From assembly GCA_004194705.1 (NCBI GenBank), contig SADC01001293.1:1-64000 (forward strand): a stretch of 64,000 nucleotides of DNA, written 5' to 3'. Shown here in pieces: positions 33,301 to 43,421 of this stretch (the stretch's first letter is position 1; each line of letters opens with the position of its first letter). Under the pieces are notes generated by a model. That model was not told the origin of the DNA. It was given only the letters and a program-made list of their open reading frames with translations, and did no database searches. Source of the DNA: Ditylenchus dipsaci (taxonomy: Eukaryota > Nematoda > Chromadorea > Rhabditida > Anguinidae). A program made the position numbers and the translations under genes.

Positions 33301-35533
33301 ACTTTAATTGACTTTTAGGCCCTTTGGAGACAAAAATTCTGGAAATGTCCTTTTTTGGGGGGTCGAAATCTTTTTTCAAAGAAATGTCCTTTTTCTGGAA
33401 AAAAATCTAAAGAGCAAACGGCACGAGTACCAAAACACACAAAAACGTGTCTGCGGTTCGGATGTTTTTTATGATAAAAAGGCTGAATTCAAGATTGATT
33501 GCAAATTGTAAAACCTACAAGCAAGCCCAAAACCAAAAGCAAGAAAAGCACCGGCATAATGAATGTAAAGGACGTTGTATTCCTGGAAACAAATTTATTC
33601 GTTAACTGAAAAAAACGTACCGTATTTTTTCTATTAAACGGGCCCCCTCGACTTTGAGGACTTATATCTCAGCCCAGAGTGAATATTTTGCTTATCTGTT
33701 TACTGCGTTTTCTTAACTCCCACGAGATCCACCGATTCCACTTTTTAGATTTTGGTTGAGCGCCAAAAAATTTCGAGATCGACCTCAAAATTTTCCGATT
33801 TCCGAGGGGTTGAAAAATAAGCGGGCCGGCCCGTTTAATAGAGAAAATACGGTATGCGATTTTTTATGTTTAATTAAATGTCACTTTTCACACATTAACT
33901 TTAGCAAAATTAACACTTGATGCTTACTATAACTAATACATGATGTTAACTAATGCAAAGCAAAAATTTGATGGTAATTGTGTGATAGCTATAACTTGAT
34001 ATTGATCATAGTTTAGCTAACACTTGATCCAAACTTAAATGTAACTGGATGTAGGTGGGGTATGTGGAGAAATTTTAGAAATATTTCAAAGTTAGATAAG
34101 TTAGAATTATTTTTAAATTCAGTTATAAACCTGAAAATTTGCGACTATGCTGACCCCGAAAGCTGAAGAATAGCCAATCCAGAGTATCAGACAGCTCATC
34201 CTTCGCCATCTCCCTTCCTATAAATAATAATAAGGACGGTTTATCAATTCCTTATTCAACCTGCTTTAGTTTATGCCAGTAGAATTCGACAATTTGCCTG
34301 TGTCTCAAATAGATCGTCAAGGCTACTGAATACATATTACATATGTGAATATATAAAAAATTGGTTGTTAGGAATTTAAACGCTTATTTTCTGGCCTCCA
34401 CTCAACATTTACCGCTTAAATTCTTTTGCAAAAATAATCACAATATTTTTAACCACAAAAAGAAGCATTGAAAATGTTTGCTTTATTATACGATGTTTAA
34501 AAATGATTTTAATTGTTTTATTTGCTTTTTTTCAAGTTTTAAAGACAAAGCAATTGAAGCAATATGGCATGGGATTATCGGATTTATTAAAAATGAAGGG
34601 TAAATAACAGCCTTTAATTTTTTCTTATCAATGGCTTGTTACTTTCTAGGCATTTTAAGTGAAATTTATATTTGGAAAGCTTACAAAACAGAGCGGCCAT
34701 GTTGAGCAATTGACCAAAAATGCAGCTTTCTGGAGCAAATGAGCCCGCGTCACTAAATTGAAAAATTAATAATGTTTTAAATTTCGTTTGCTTAAAAACT
34801 ACCTGATGTAAGGGACAAGAGGTGTAACATGGTTGAATGCCACAGCCAATGGGTAACTTAATATGGTTTTTAATAAAAATATAGCCTACCGTATTTCCTC
34901 TAATAACTCTCCTCCCGAAAAGTCGGAAAATGTACCCAAAGTTCTTTTTCGATTTCACGATTTTTTAAAGATTTTTTGAAGCTGAGGCGGAAAATTTAAT
35001 ATCTTTTGATAATTGAGATTCGGGGCTTTTATTTGTGAGGTCGTGTAACATCAAAAAATTCAAGAATACCGTACTTTCTCTATTAACTCCCATCGCCGAA
35101 ATCCGTATTTTGTACCTAGTAAAATCGAGAAAAAGAACTTTGGGTACATTTTCCGACTTTTGTGGAGGGGAGTTATTAGAAGAAAATAAGTTATCTAATT
35201 TCAGGTCAGAGGCAAGCCTACGAATCTAAGCAAATTTAGATATACTAGAGTTTGCCGACGTCTTTTTGGTGAAACGAAAACCATGTTTTTGCTTTTATTA
35301 TTTATCGAGCATTAAAATGTTGTTAAAAGTCGATTTCGATCATCTCAGGCAAATTTTCGATTAATAATTTGCATCGAAAATAGTCAAAAAATAGCTTTGT
35401 GTAGCGGCCGTTGTCAACTAATTTTGTTTGTTTAAATCACTTATTTTCTAATAAGTCTTTACCTGATAACAAAAGCGGAGATCGTGAAAATAAAAGTAGC
35501 TAGTGGGACAATCCACACCTTGTCCAGGCCCAT
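30390..35533 (-). CDS. DRAM-family (Frag1/DRAM/Sfk1) multipass membrane protein, 11 exons
   Basis: Relative of DRAM2/DRAM1, lysosomal membrane proteins that modulate autophagy. Exons (5' to 3', minus): 35533-35463, 34856-34803, 34752-34685, 34325-34261, 34217-34131, 33582-33515, 31554-31507, 31456-31404, 31092-30923, 30876-30855, 30763-30390; total 1080 nt, 359 codons. Family landmarks in order: start MGLDKVWIV...FTISAFVI; VTPLVPYISDAG (family ALPYISDTG); APESCIFGQLLNMAA (family APEKCLFGAMLNIAA); LTIYLRHRQ; FGVSIVANFQ; HYAGAFLAFGFGLA; then GYHVIGTTSEWLLAICFQLY (family GYVLHMITTAAEW). Six hydrophobic segments are expected. Exon 9 adds a Ser/Asn-rich loop of roughly 40 residues not in the vertebrate proteins, and the C-tail is longer. 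Exons 7, 8 and the GTCAGT donors of exons 8 and 9 are the least certain parts. Exons 9-11 lie in duplication unit 2. Confidence 0.88.
31601..31853. mobile_element. Foldback MITE with TGGCTCTAGTAAAC ends
   Basis: Near-perfect inverted repeat: TGGCTCTAGTAAACAATACG on the left and its reverse complement on the right, with nested inverted copies of TTGGTCCCCCCTG. Hinge near 31720 in a GGTGATTGTGGTTAAC-type stretch. In the DRAM intron between exons 6 and 7. Confidence 0.85.
32141..32209. mobile_element. Minimal 69-bp TA MITE (CCGTATTT family)
   Basis: CCGTATTTATTCTA / TAGAATAAATACGG ends, flanked by TA on both sides, with a direct repeat GAAGAGCAGTCTCT between them. The shortest copy in the window. 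Confidence 0.8.
32288..32798. mobile_element. pogo-like MITE with CAGTCAACTCTCGATTTAG ends
   Basis: Starts CAGTCAACTCTCGATTTAGT and ends with its reverse complement, flanked by TA. Several further internal TACACTAAATCGAG units lie on both strands. pogo/Tigger elements are known to have CAG-starting TIRs and TA targets; assignment is by that resemblance. Non-coding. Confidence 0.8.
32951..33183. mobile_element. TA MITE (CCGTATTT family)
   Basis: CCGCATTTCCTTCAA ... TTAGAGGAAGTACGG, flanked by TA. The interior resembles the 33620 copy (CCTCGACTTTGAAAACCTAT). Confidence 0.75.
33620..33852. mobile_element. TA MITE (CCGTATTT family), well preserved
   Basis: CCGTATTTTTTCTATTAAAC ... GTTTAATAGAGAAAATACGG flanked by TA. 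Contains CCCCTCGACTTTGAGGACTT and ATATCTCAGCC, the family consensus interior. Lies 38 bp upstream of DRAM exon 6, in the intron. Confidence 0.85.
34889..35192. mobile_element. TA MITE composite in DRAM intron 1
   Basis: About 300 bp inverted repeat. TA-CCGTATTTCCTCTAATAACT on the left, GAGTTATTAGAAGAAAATAAG on the right. Arms share GGAAAATGTACCCAAAGTTC (inverted). An additional TACCGTACTTTCTCTATTAA end at 35071 suggests two copies fused or nested. The exon 2 acceptor lies about 30 bp from its left end. Confidence 0.75.
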
Positions 35534-36960
35534 CTACTACCACAAGCAATATCAGCACAGCATAAGGGGATGCTGTATTCTGGAATAAATGGTCAAATAA
35601 ATGTTGTCTACAAAAAGAAAGGAAAAACAGAATATTTTCTAACGAATAAGACGCATGATTAATACAAATTGTCCTCTGCTATGAACAAATTTTATTTACA
35701 AAAACACATTATAAGGCAATGATATTTCTCATATTGGTTCAATAATTCAAAATAATATTATTATGTATTATGTTATAAGCAATGATAGAAATTTCAGTTC
35801 AAGTATATATGTAAAAAACTTTCCAACAAGATTTTTAGTGCAATCTTTATGACTTTGAGACTTCAAATTAATTTATACATAATATTTATTTTGACAAAAT
35901 ATTGTAGGCACACTTAAGATTCGAGATATGGCTTCATTCCAAAATTCTGACAATCACTAGGAAATTTAAAAAATGGGATAGAAATGAAAAACCTTCACGT
36001 TAAGATATGTCTTTAAAAAAATTATTTTGCGCCTAATAATATATTTTAGAATTTAGTAAGCGATCCAAACACGCGTTTCGACCAAAATTCAACCCGAGAA
36101 AACTCAAATACCGTTTTCGATGCAATTTTTTTGCAGTATGAAAACTAGAAATTATTTGAATTGAAATTATTTTAAGACAAATTACAAAAACACATAGTTT
36201 TTAACAAGCAAACAAACGCCAATTCAAACAAACAAAACTTTTTTTAAACCACAGAAATGCCCCTTCGCACACTTTTTATGACAAACGAAAGAAGTGAAAA
36301 TATCTAAAAAATGTTGAAAAGGGACATTTTTAGCTATCATACAAGCATAATAGGCTAGACTGAAGGCTGGAATTTGTGGTATATGCAAGAGCATAACATT
36401 CCTTTTCTTGCTGATTTTGCTCCATAAAAAGACAATCGATTACAAAAACATATTGAGACAAGAGGGTGTTGCGGTGGGTAGGTGTCTGGATTGTGTTTGT
36501 TTAATCTCAAACACATGCAACTGGTTTGTTTATATTAGTATTTAGATTTCAGGTAAAAAAGTCTGGTAGAAAAAAACTTTAAAAATTGGAATTTTTCAAA
36601 CTTCAACGTTAAACCTCTAATAACCTCGTTACATGAAAGAGATTTTCCGAAGAGGACCATGTAAGCAGTGATCTCTATCAAATTGAATAGGACGTTAATG
36701 AGAAATTAGAAAAAACTGCAATTCCTATGAAGACTGCCAAAGAGAAGATCAAGAAGGAAGTTACACATCAGAAATGCGACATCAAGTATAAAGCTATTCT
36801 ATCAGCAAATATTTTTCAAATGTATTTTGTTTGTCAAATAATCGAAATACTTTTAAGATGCTTTATCAAGACTATTGATTCAGGAGTGTTGCTGAGATTC
36901 TGTAGCTTTCATTCTTCCCTTTCATTTTCCTTCCGTAAAAAATAAAGGGCTTGGCAAGTA
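35534..36960. other. Upstream of the DRAM-family gene; no gene seen
   Basis: AT-rich (over 65%) sequence that should contain the DRAM promoter and 5' UTR. A 72-codon plus-strand open frame at 36727-36945 has no recognised motif. No strong TATA, initiator or CpG-rich stretch stands out. Confidence 0.4.
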
Positions 36961-37310
36961 CAGGGTGTCCTAATATTTTCAGCCATTTTTAAACAGCCAT
37001 CACATTTGTAAAAGACAAATTTAGAAATTGTGTGAACACAGCTACTCAGCTCGATCTAACAATTTTATTGGTTTATAATGTCAAAAACACGATTTGGTCC
37101 CCATTGCGGTTTCGGTCGTGGTCTGTGCATGGCCTGTGGATGGGCTAGACCCAAACCACAGAAGGACCAAGATAAATCGTATTTTTCACAATATATACCA
37201 AAAAATTGTTACAGTAAGCTGAGTCGACCTGAGTATACAAAATTTCGAAATTCACCCTAGAAAAAAAATTATGGCAGTTTAAAAGTGGCTAAAAATCTTG
37301 GGACACCCTG
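36961..37310. mobile_element. CAGGGTGTCC-ended TIR element
   Basis: Ends TA-CAGGGTGTCC and GGACACCCTG (followed by CA), with sub-terminal ATTTTCAGCCATTTTTAAAC inverted as GTTTAAAAGTGGCTAAAAAT. The centre has an inner palindrome of GATTTGGTCC...GGACCAAGATAAATC. Mariner-like by its ends; non-coding. Confidence 0.7.
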
Positions 37311-37654
37311 CAGTAGTGAACATGGAGGATTTTTCATACTGTATGTTAGAAAATATTTTTGGCCAATAAAATATTCCCAAAATATTTCTATACTCATACT
37401 CGAAATATTTTCTGTTTAGTGAAATAAAATAAAAGAAGATGAAATTTAGCATGAGTCGAAAAGGCTTTTAAAGCACAATAAAATCTTTTTTCAAGGTGCG
37501 GTACTCGTAAAACTGGAGCATTGATAAAAGCAATAGTTACAAGGCTGATTCATTGTAACTCCATGCAGCGAAAAACCTAATCAAGACCATTTCATAACAA
37601 ACAAAAAATAAGCTAGTGACGAATTATCGTTTGTTATTAAAAAATAGTCTAATC

Positions 37655-37911
37655 CAGTGTTCTCAATAGTCAGAGGCAGAATGGAAAGTCAGAATGAAAT
37701 TAAAAAATTCTGACAGTCAGAAAGCGCGGGAAATTATTCTGACTGTCAGACTCTTTCTGACTCTCAGACAGGGAAAAAACAGCGTGATCTGATCGATTTT
37801 TTTCTGACTCTCATTTCTGACAGTCAGAATAATTTCCCGCGCTTTCTGACTGTCAGAATTTTTGAATTTCATTCTGACTTTCCATTCTGCCTCTGACTAT
37901 TGAGAACACTG
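37655..37911. mobile_element. hAT-type palindromic MITE with 8-bp target duplication
   Basis: 257-bp palindrome. CAGTGTTCTCAATAGTCAGA begins it and its exact reverse complement ends it. Direct 8-bp duplication GTCTAATC at 37647-37654 and 37912-37919, the hAT hallmark. The arms are built of CTGACAGTCAGA-like motifs, nearly perfect to the hinge (about 37783). A decayed end is at 7005-7060. Confidence 0.9.
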
Positions 37912-37914
37912 GTC

Positions 37915-38115
37915 TAATCTCTCTATAATGACGATCGTTATAACAACCCGCTCTCCATAAAAAGCCAAAAAAACTTGTTTGGTCACAAAAAATCTGACTA
38001 AAAATATTTTTTGTAACGACTCTTTATATAACGACCCTCTCTCTATAACGACCCAATTTTCTGGTCCCGGAAAAAATTCTCTTCATAACGACTTTCTTTA
38101 TAACAAAACTCTCTA
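37915..38115. repeat. CTATAATGACG-type repeat remnant
   Basis: Repeated CTCTATAACGACCC / CTCTTCATAACGACTTT motifs, the TIR style of pogo-like elements whose ends read as a TATAACGAC string. No clean right end found. Confidence 0.45.
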
Positions 38116-38309
38116 AAATTGGCCAAAATTTATTTGAAAAATTTGTTGAAAATAGAAACGTGTAAGAAGTAAAAAGCCTAAGCAACCAAATTAACGCAAA
38201 AAAGCTTAGAGAACAACAACATCTAAAGTTTCCATTCTTTAAGTTTTGTTTGTTACATTTATTTATGACCTTTGATGTTTTAGTTTTGCATTTTACTTTT
38301 GTTAAACTA

Positions 38310-38394
38310 CAGTCCCCTCACGATTTAGTGTAGCTCCCGGGGACCTGAAAAACAAACACTAAATCGAGAGTTACACTAAATCAAGAGCGGACTG
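38310..38394. mobile_element. 85-bp pogo-like MITE
   Basis: TA-CAGTCCCCTCACGATTTAGT ... ACACTAAATCAAGAGCGGACTG-TA. Same family as 32288-32798 and 41186-41355; essentially the two ends with almost no interior. Confidence 0.8.
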
Positions 38395-38548
38395 TATCAT
38401 TATTTTTTCATGTTACCCAAAAAGCATTTAAGAAGTTTTTTTTCTTACCATTGATCTTTTTAAGTTTCAGAGTGCTGGCATAGACTCAAATAAAATAAGA
38501 AACATGACCACAATGCAGTATGGTTTTTGGTTATTTTATAGCTCCCCA

Positions 38549-40345
38549 AGGTCGCAACCAACTCACCAAAGAAAAAATCGGCGCTACTCGGGAAACCCCC
38601 CCCCAAAACAGGAGTCCATAGTTATTTTGCCCCCCCCCCCCAAAATCGGATTTTTTAAAAAGACCAAACACATTTTTAAGCAATAATTTCGCCATAAAAA
38701 AGACCAAAAAAGCAATTAAAATAGGGTTCAAGGGCTGTATGGATAGGGAAGGGACAAAACAGGGGACACTTTTATGTGCCATAAGTCACCAAAGCAGTTT
38801 AATTGTTAGCTGTATGGGAGGGAAGGGAATAATACAGCCACTTTTTTTAGCTGCTTTACCATGTTTTTCAACTCGGGCCGTGACAAAAGAGACTCTATAT
38901 GCATATGATCAAGTGTACTTCTCGGAATCATGTCTAAGGTTGATGCGCTCATCTCCAACTCTCAAGCCCCTGCGCCCCTGGGGGAACCTTAGACAAAAAT
39001 ACTTGAACATAGTACCAAAGCGAAGATGCATGAACATGCATACCAGAGTTAAGCAGCCCCAGACTTAAAACTGAAGCTTTAGGCCGATTCTCTGTATGTG
39101 GGAGGGAAGGAATAATCAGGGGCCTTTTTTTTGCTTTACCATGTTTTTCAACTCGGGCCGTGGCAAAAATAGACTTTATATGCATTTTATGATCAATTGT
39201 ACTTCTCGAATCATGTCTAAGGTAGTGGGTGTGCGCATCTCAACTCCAAGCCCAAGCCCCTGCGCCCTCGAAGGGGGCGCAGGGGCTTGAGAGTTAGAGA
39301 TGCGCGCACGCACTTACCTTAGACATGATTCCGAGAAGTACACTTGATCATAAAATGCATATAAAGTCTATTTTTGCCACGCCCGAGTTGAAAAACATGG
39401 TAAAGCAGCTAAAAAAAAGTGGCCTGTATTATTCCCTTCCCCTCCCAATACAGCCCATAATCCTTTTTAAATTGCTTTTCTGGACCTTTTATGGCGAAAT
39501 TATTGCTTAAAAATGTGTTTTGACCACTCCTAAAAATCTTTATTTTTTGGGGGGGGGGGGGGGGGGGTGATAGGTTTCGATTTTTGGGGGGGGGGGGGGG
39601 TATTCCCGAGTAGCTTTTTGGGGGGGGGGTTTTCGAGTAGCGTCAAAAAATCACCACCCCAAAAGACTCACCAACGGCAGAACTCGCCGGAGCAAAAGCA
39701 CAAGAGTTTTTCCATAGTTAATTTGCCGTTGGCGAGTCGGTTGCGACCCTTCCCTCATACTCGGATTTTTTAAAAATTGACCGAAAATTACCTTGAGAAC
39801 TCCTTTTTTGCTCAACAAGGTAAAAAAGTCATTTCTAAAAAAAAATTATTTTCTTTAAAAAAATTTACCTCCCACCGCTTATGGATAGATGGTTTTTAGG
39901 TTATTTTTCACTAAATTTTAGCCTCAGCAATGAGATAAACATTCTGACGCTACTATAATATACCCCCCCCCAACCATGCATTTTGGGGTGTCTAAAAACC
40001 ATTTTTACGCAATAATTTCACTACAAAAAGACTAGAAAAGCAATTTTTAAGGAATGAAGGGCTGTATTGGGAGGGGAATGGAATAATATAGGGACCATTT
40101 TTAGGCTGCTTTACTATGTTTTTCAACTCGGGCCGTGGCAAAAAGAGACTCTATATGCATTTTTTGATCAAGTGTACTTCTCGGAATCGTGTCTAAGGTG
40201 AGTGCGTGCACTCATCTCCAACTCTTAAACCCCTGCGCCCCCTTCGGGGCTCATACCTTAGACACAAATCACTCGAAAGTGACTCTGGATGCATGAAAAA
40301 TATGCATACCAGAGTTATTTATGCGGTAGGCCCCAGTATTCAAAA
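38549..40345. mobile_element. Large foldback cluster with G-run/C-run arms
   Basis: AAGGTCGCAACCAACTCACC at 38549 is mirrored by GGCGAGTCGGTTGCGACCCTT ending at 39751. The hinge is the palindrome 39215-39330 (CAAGCCCCTGCGCCC / GGGCGCAGGGGCTTG). C-runs at 38587-38641 face G-runs at 39548-39626. The left arm holds an extra partial direct copy (38750-39060), and a third partial copy follows at 39950-40345. No transposase. Open frames inside are shadows of the repeats. Confidence 0.75.
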
Positions 40346-40702
40346 CTACGTTCAAGTTCTTTAATTTTTTGGACGAAAAGGTTTCCCCCTCCTCCGGCCT
40401 GTGGCTTCGAGGGTGAATCAGTTGCATCTAGTGGCTTTTAATAAATTTCCAATTCTTATACAGCCCGTACTATTACGGAGGGGCGATTTACCGAGGGACA
40501 ATTTCTAAATAAAGGAGCAATTTACCGGCTCTTATTTTAATTGGATCCTGGCGAATCGATTGTTACGAATAGATGGTGTCATGAATCGATTGTCACGAAT
40601 CAAAAGTATCACGAACTGATACTTTACCCACCCATATGGCGGAAAAGCGCACCCATTTTCAAATTTACCAGTGAAAAGTTTGAATAAGATTAAAAATTTA
40701 AG

Positions 40703-41037
40703 TTTATTTATTGGACAAACAAGGCATTATACAATCGCACTTACAGTTTGAAACACAAACAACACTAAACTACATTTCTTTTTCAAATTCACATTCCCTA
40801 AAGGATCGATTTATAAAAAAAACCCATATACATTTAACAACAAGAAAGAAAAAGAGAACAAGGATTCTAAGAAGTTTCACTTATTTTTTGTTAAGTTTAA
40901 TATCTTTAAAGCCAGCTTGAACTTAAGAGTGCTTTTTGAATTAAGGATTTCGGGACTTACCCACCCATATGGCGGAAAGCGGGACTTATTTTGTTCCATA
41001 ATTTTGTGGTTCTGCATAAAAACAGGATATGAGTGAC
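40703..41037 (-). mobile_element. 3'-tail fragment of the non-LTR element found at 62.3-64 kb
   Basis: Similar to 62302-62610 along most of its length (for example AACAAGGCATTATACAAT, CACTTACAGTTTGAAACACA, GGATTTCGGGACTTA). Strand and truncation fit a 5'-truncated LINE insertion whose 3' end is at about 40703. Differs by a roughly 30-bp insertion, TACCCACCCATATGGCGGAAAG, bounded by a repeated CGGGACTT; the same string occurs at 40626. Confidence 0.8.
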
Positions 41038-41185
41038 TGCTGTGAATTGACATCGGTGTCATAGAATCGTTGTCGTTGTAGTGTAGTAAGTTGTTGGTAA
41101 GTAAAGTCAGTTGTTGACCAAATGGCTGTGCTTTTCTACTGCCTGACAATTGGATACACCGATTGGATACATTGACGATTGGATA

Positions 41186-41355
41186 CAGTCGACTCTCGAT
41201 TCAGTGTACACCGGATTCAGTGTACACCTCGGTTAAGTGCACACACGGATATAATCATTTTGGCCGGCGGTTAATTAAAATGACTAGAATGAACCCTCGA
41301 TTTAGTGTACACCTGGAGCCGGTCTCCAGGGTGACACTAAATCGGGAGTTGACTG
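41186..41355. mobile_element. pogo-like MITE
   Basis: TA-CAGTCGACTCTCGATTCAGT on the left and ACTAAATCGGGAGTTGACTG-TA on the right, with two extra internal GATTCAGTGTACAC units. Non-coding. Confidence 0.8.
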
Positions 41356-41549
41356 TACACCGGTTGGATACAGTTTTTCTTTCAATTCTTGCTATTTTAC
41401 ATTTTTTGATCTAAGCTCAGGCACATCATAGTTAACTCTACATCAGGATCGACTCAGACATATTTAACAAACTTTTTAATAGATAAAAGAAGTTTGCGTA
41501 GGGTGGCTTACCCGGCGACTAAGGCTTTGCCTAAGTCTTAAGCAGGGTG

Positions 41550-41712
41550 GTATACTTCACGATTACCTCAGCCATCAGCCTCAGCCGGCTGAGGTCTGAA
41601 AAATTTACCTCAGCCTCAGCCGTCAGCCGGGCCCAAAATTCTACCTCAGCCTTCAGCCTCGGCCGGCTGATGGCTGACTTTAACCTCAGCCGGCTGAGGA
41701 CACCACCCTGGT
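41550..41712. repeat. CAGCCGGCTGAGG palindromic repeat
   Basis: Degenerate repeats of CCTCAGCC(G/A)TCAGCC and the palindrome CAGCCGGCTG, bounded by inverted CAGGGTGGTAT / ACACCACCCTG. A short TIR element with simple-repeat filling. Confidence 0.65.
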
Positions 41713-43421
41713 CTTAAGTACATACGTTTAAACCCATAAACATCAGACTAGGTCTAAAATAGGTGCTACATAGATTAAAGATAGGGATTTGGTGAGGCTA
41801 AAAAAGGTTTTGTAATATGCGATTCCACCACTTAGACATAGTTCAGTAATTTAGTGTATCCAATCAATGTACCTCATCAATTTAATCGGTGGTATACCGT
41901 GCTTTTCAGCCAATTGGGTGCGTTTTCAAGATTTTCCCGTAATTAAATAAAAAATTATGACTGGGCTTAAAACGTGGATGGAATGCGGATAGAAAGATGG
42001 ATCACTGAGGATGAGTGGCCAAAAAATACGACACTATTTAAAGACAGACTCTTCAACCACTCGGTGATGTTTTGCAACAAAAAAGTAAATTGAGTACGTT
42101 TCACGCCCAGTTATTATTTCTTATTTAATTACATGCAATTGAATTCGAAACTTCGAAAATAGGGGGTTTATCGTCCTATTTTAGCGCAAGGGGTGAATAG
42201 TCCTTTTCTAATGCGAGCAGGTGAATTGTCCAGTTTAATTGCAGGCGTGAATCGTCTCATTTTACTGCGAGGGGTGAATCGGCGAAGGGGCGAATTGTCC
42301 GTGTCCGTGTTTAAGGGCACTTTTATGTGCAAATAAATTTATTTAATACATATTTAATTATCGACAACGTTTTTGAAAAAAGACACCCTCTTTGTACAAT
42401 CAGGCATTCCAGTGTCAGTAGTTAGGTAGTAGTAATTTGAGGGCAAAAATGTCTTTCTTATCTTGTTGAGCAGAAAAATGAGTCCGGGATGTGATTTTAG
42501 GTCACTACAGTTAGCCTATAGTTATACCAAGTGTTTGCAATTTGATAGCTCGCTTTTTATAATATTTGATGGGTTTACCAAACTGCTAGCCAGTATGTTT
42601 TTTATTGATTTTCAAACTGATTAAAGTAACCAGGAAAACAAAATTTATTACTCGACTGATGGTTAAACTAATAGATAAGACTTGTAAATAATAAATTTTT
42701 TTATTACCACACAATACTTGCCTCCATTTTGCGACGTTCAATCATTTGCTGTTAAGACTTCTCGAATTCGCAATTTTTGAGTTTGGTTTCAATATTAGTT
42801 CGAAATAAATGTGAACTCAGTTTTTTTGAATTTTTTGTAACTTTACCTTTTAAATGTCGAGTTGACTTTCCATCTCAATTAATCTGGCTACTATAAATTT
42901 AAGGCTTTTACTAGTTTTAACAAAATTCGCTAGCTGTTGTCTAATTATTTTTGTGATCTTAATAACTTTCTTAAGATTTTTCAAATAAAAAACGATCTAA
43001 AATTTTTACGAAAATATATTAGGCAATATTAAAGTGGAAAAACACGCTGTAGAATAGTTAAATGGATATTTGGGAGGTGTAAAAAAGTACACTGCCGAAT
43101 CTGGAAATTTCTTGAAATTTCATGTTCCAGACCCCAAAAAGTGTGTAAGCCTATTCTTAGTCACAGCTTCCATATGCTGGCCTACCCTTAAGCCTGAGCA
43201 CTGAGCTTAAACAAGAGCTATTCCCGGCGATTCCCTCTTTATGAGAAAATAATTTAATTCTACGTCAAACTGATTTAACTATAAACAACAGTTTAATAAA
43301 TTGTCTTAAGCCATAGTTGAGACCATCTTTGATATTCAAATAGCAGTGCAATTAATTTTAAATAAAAATAAATAAAATAAAATCTAAATAAATCTCTAAC
43401 TAAAATCACTTTAGCTGCTAA
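41713..43421. other. No gene seen; GGGGTGAATnGTCC repeats at 42170-42310
   Basis: AT-rich. Four or five degenerate units of about 32 bp, (A)GGGGTGAAT(A/C)GTCC(T)TTTTTAA, span 42170-42310, and related text is at 40490-40545. Nothing else recognised upstream of the TTL gene. Confidence 0.5.
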
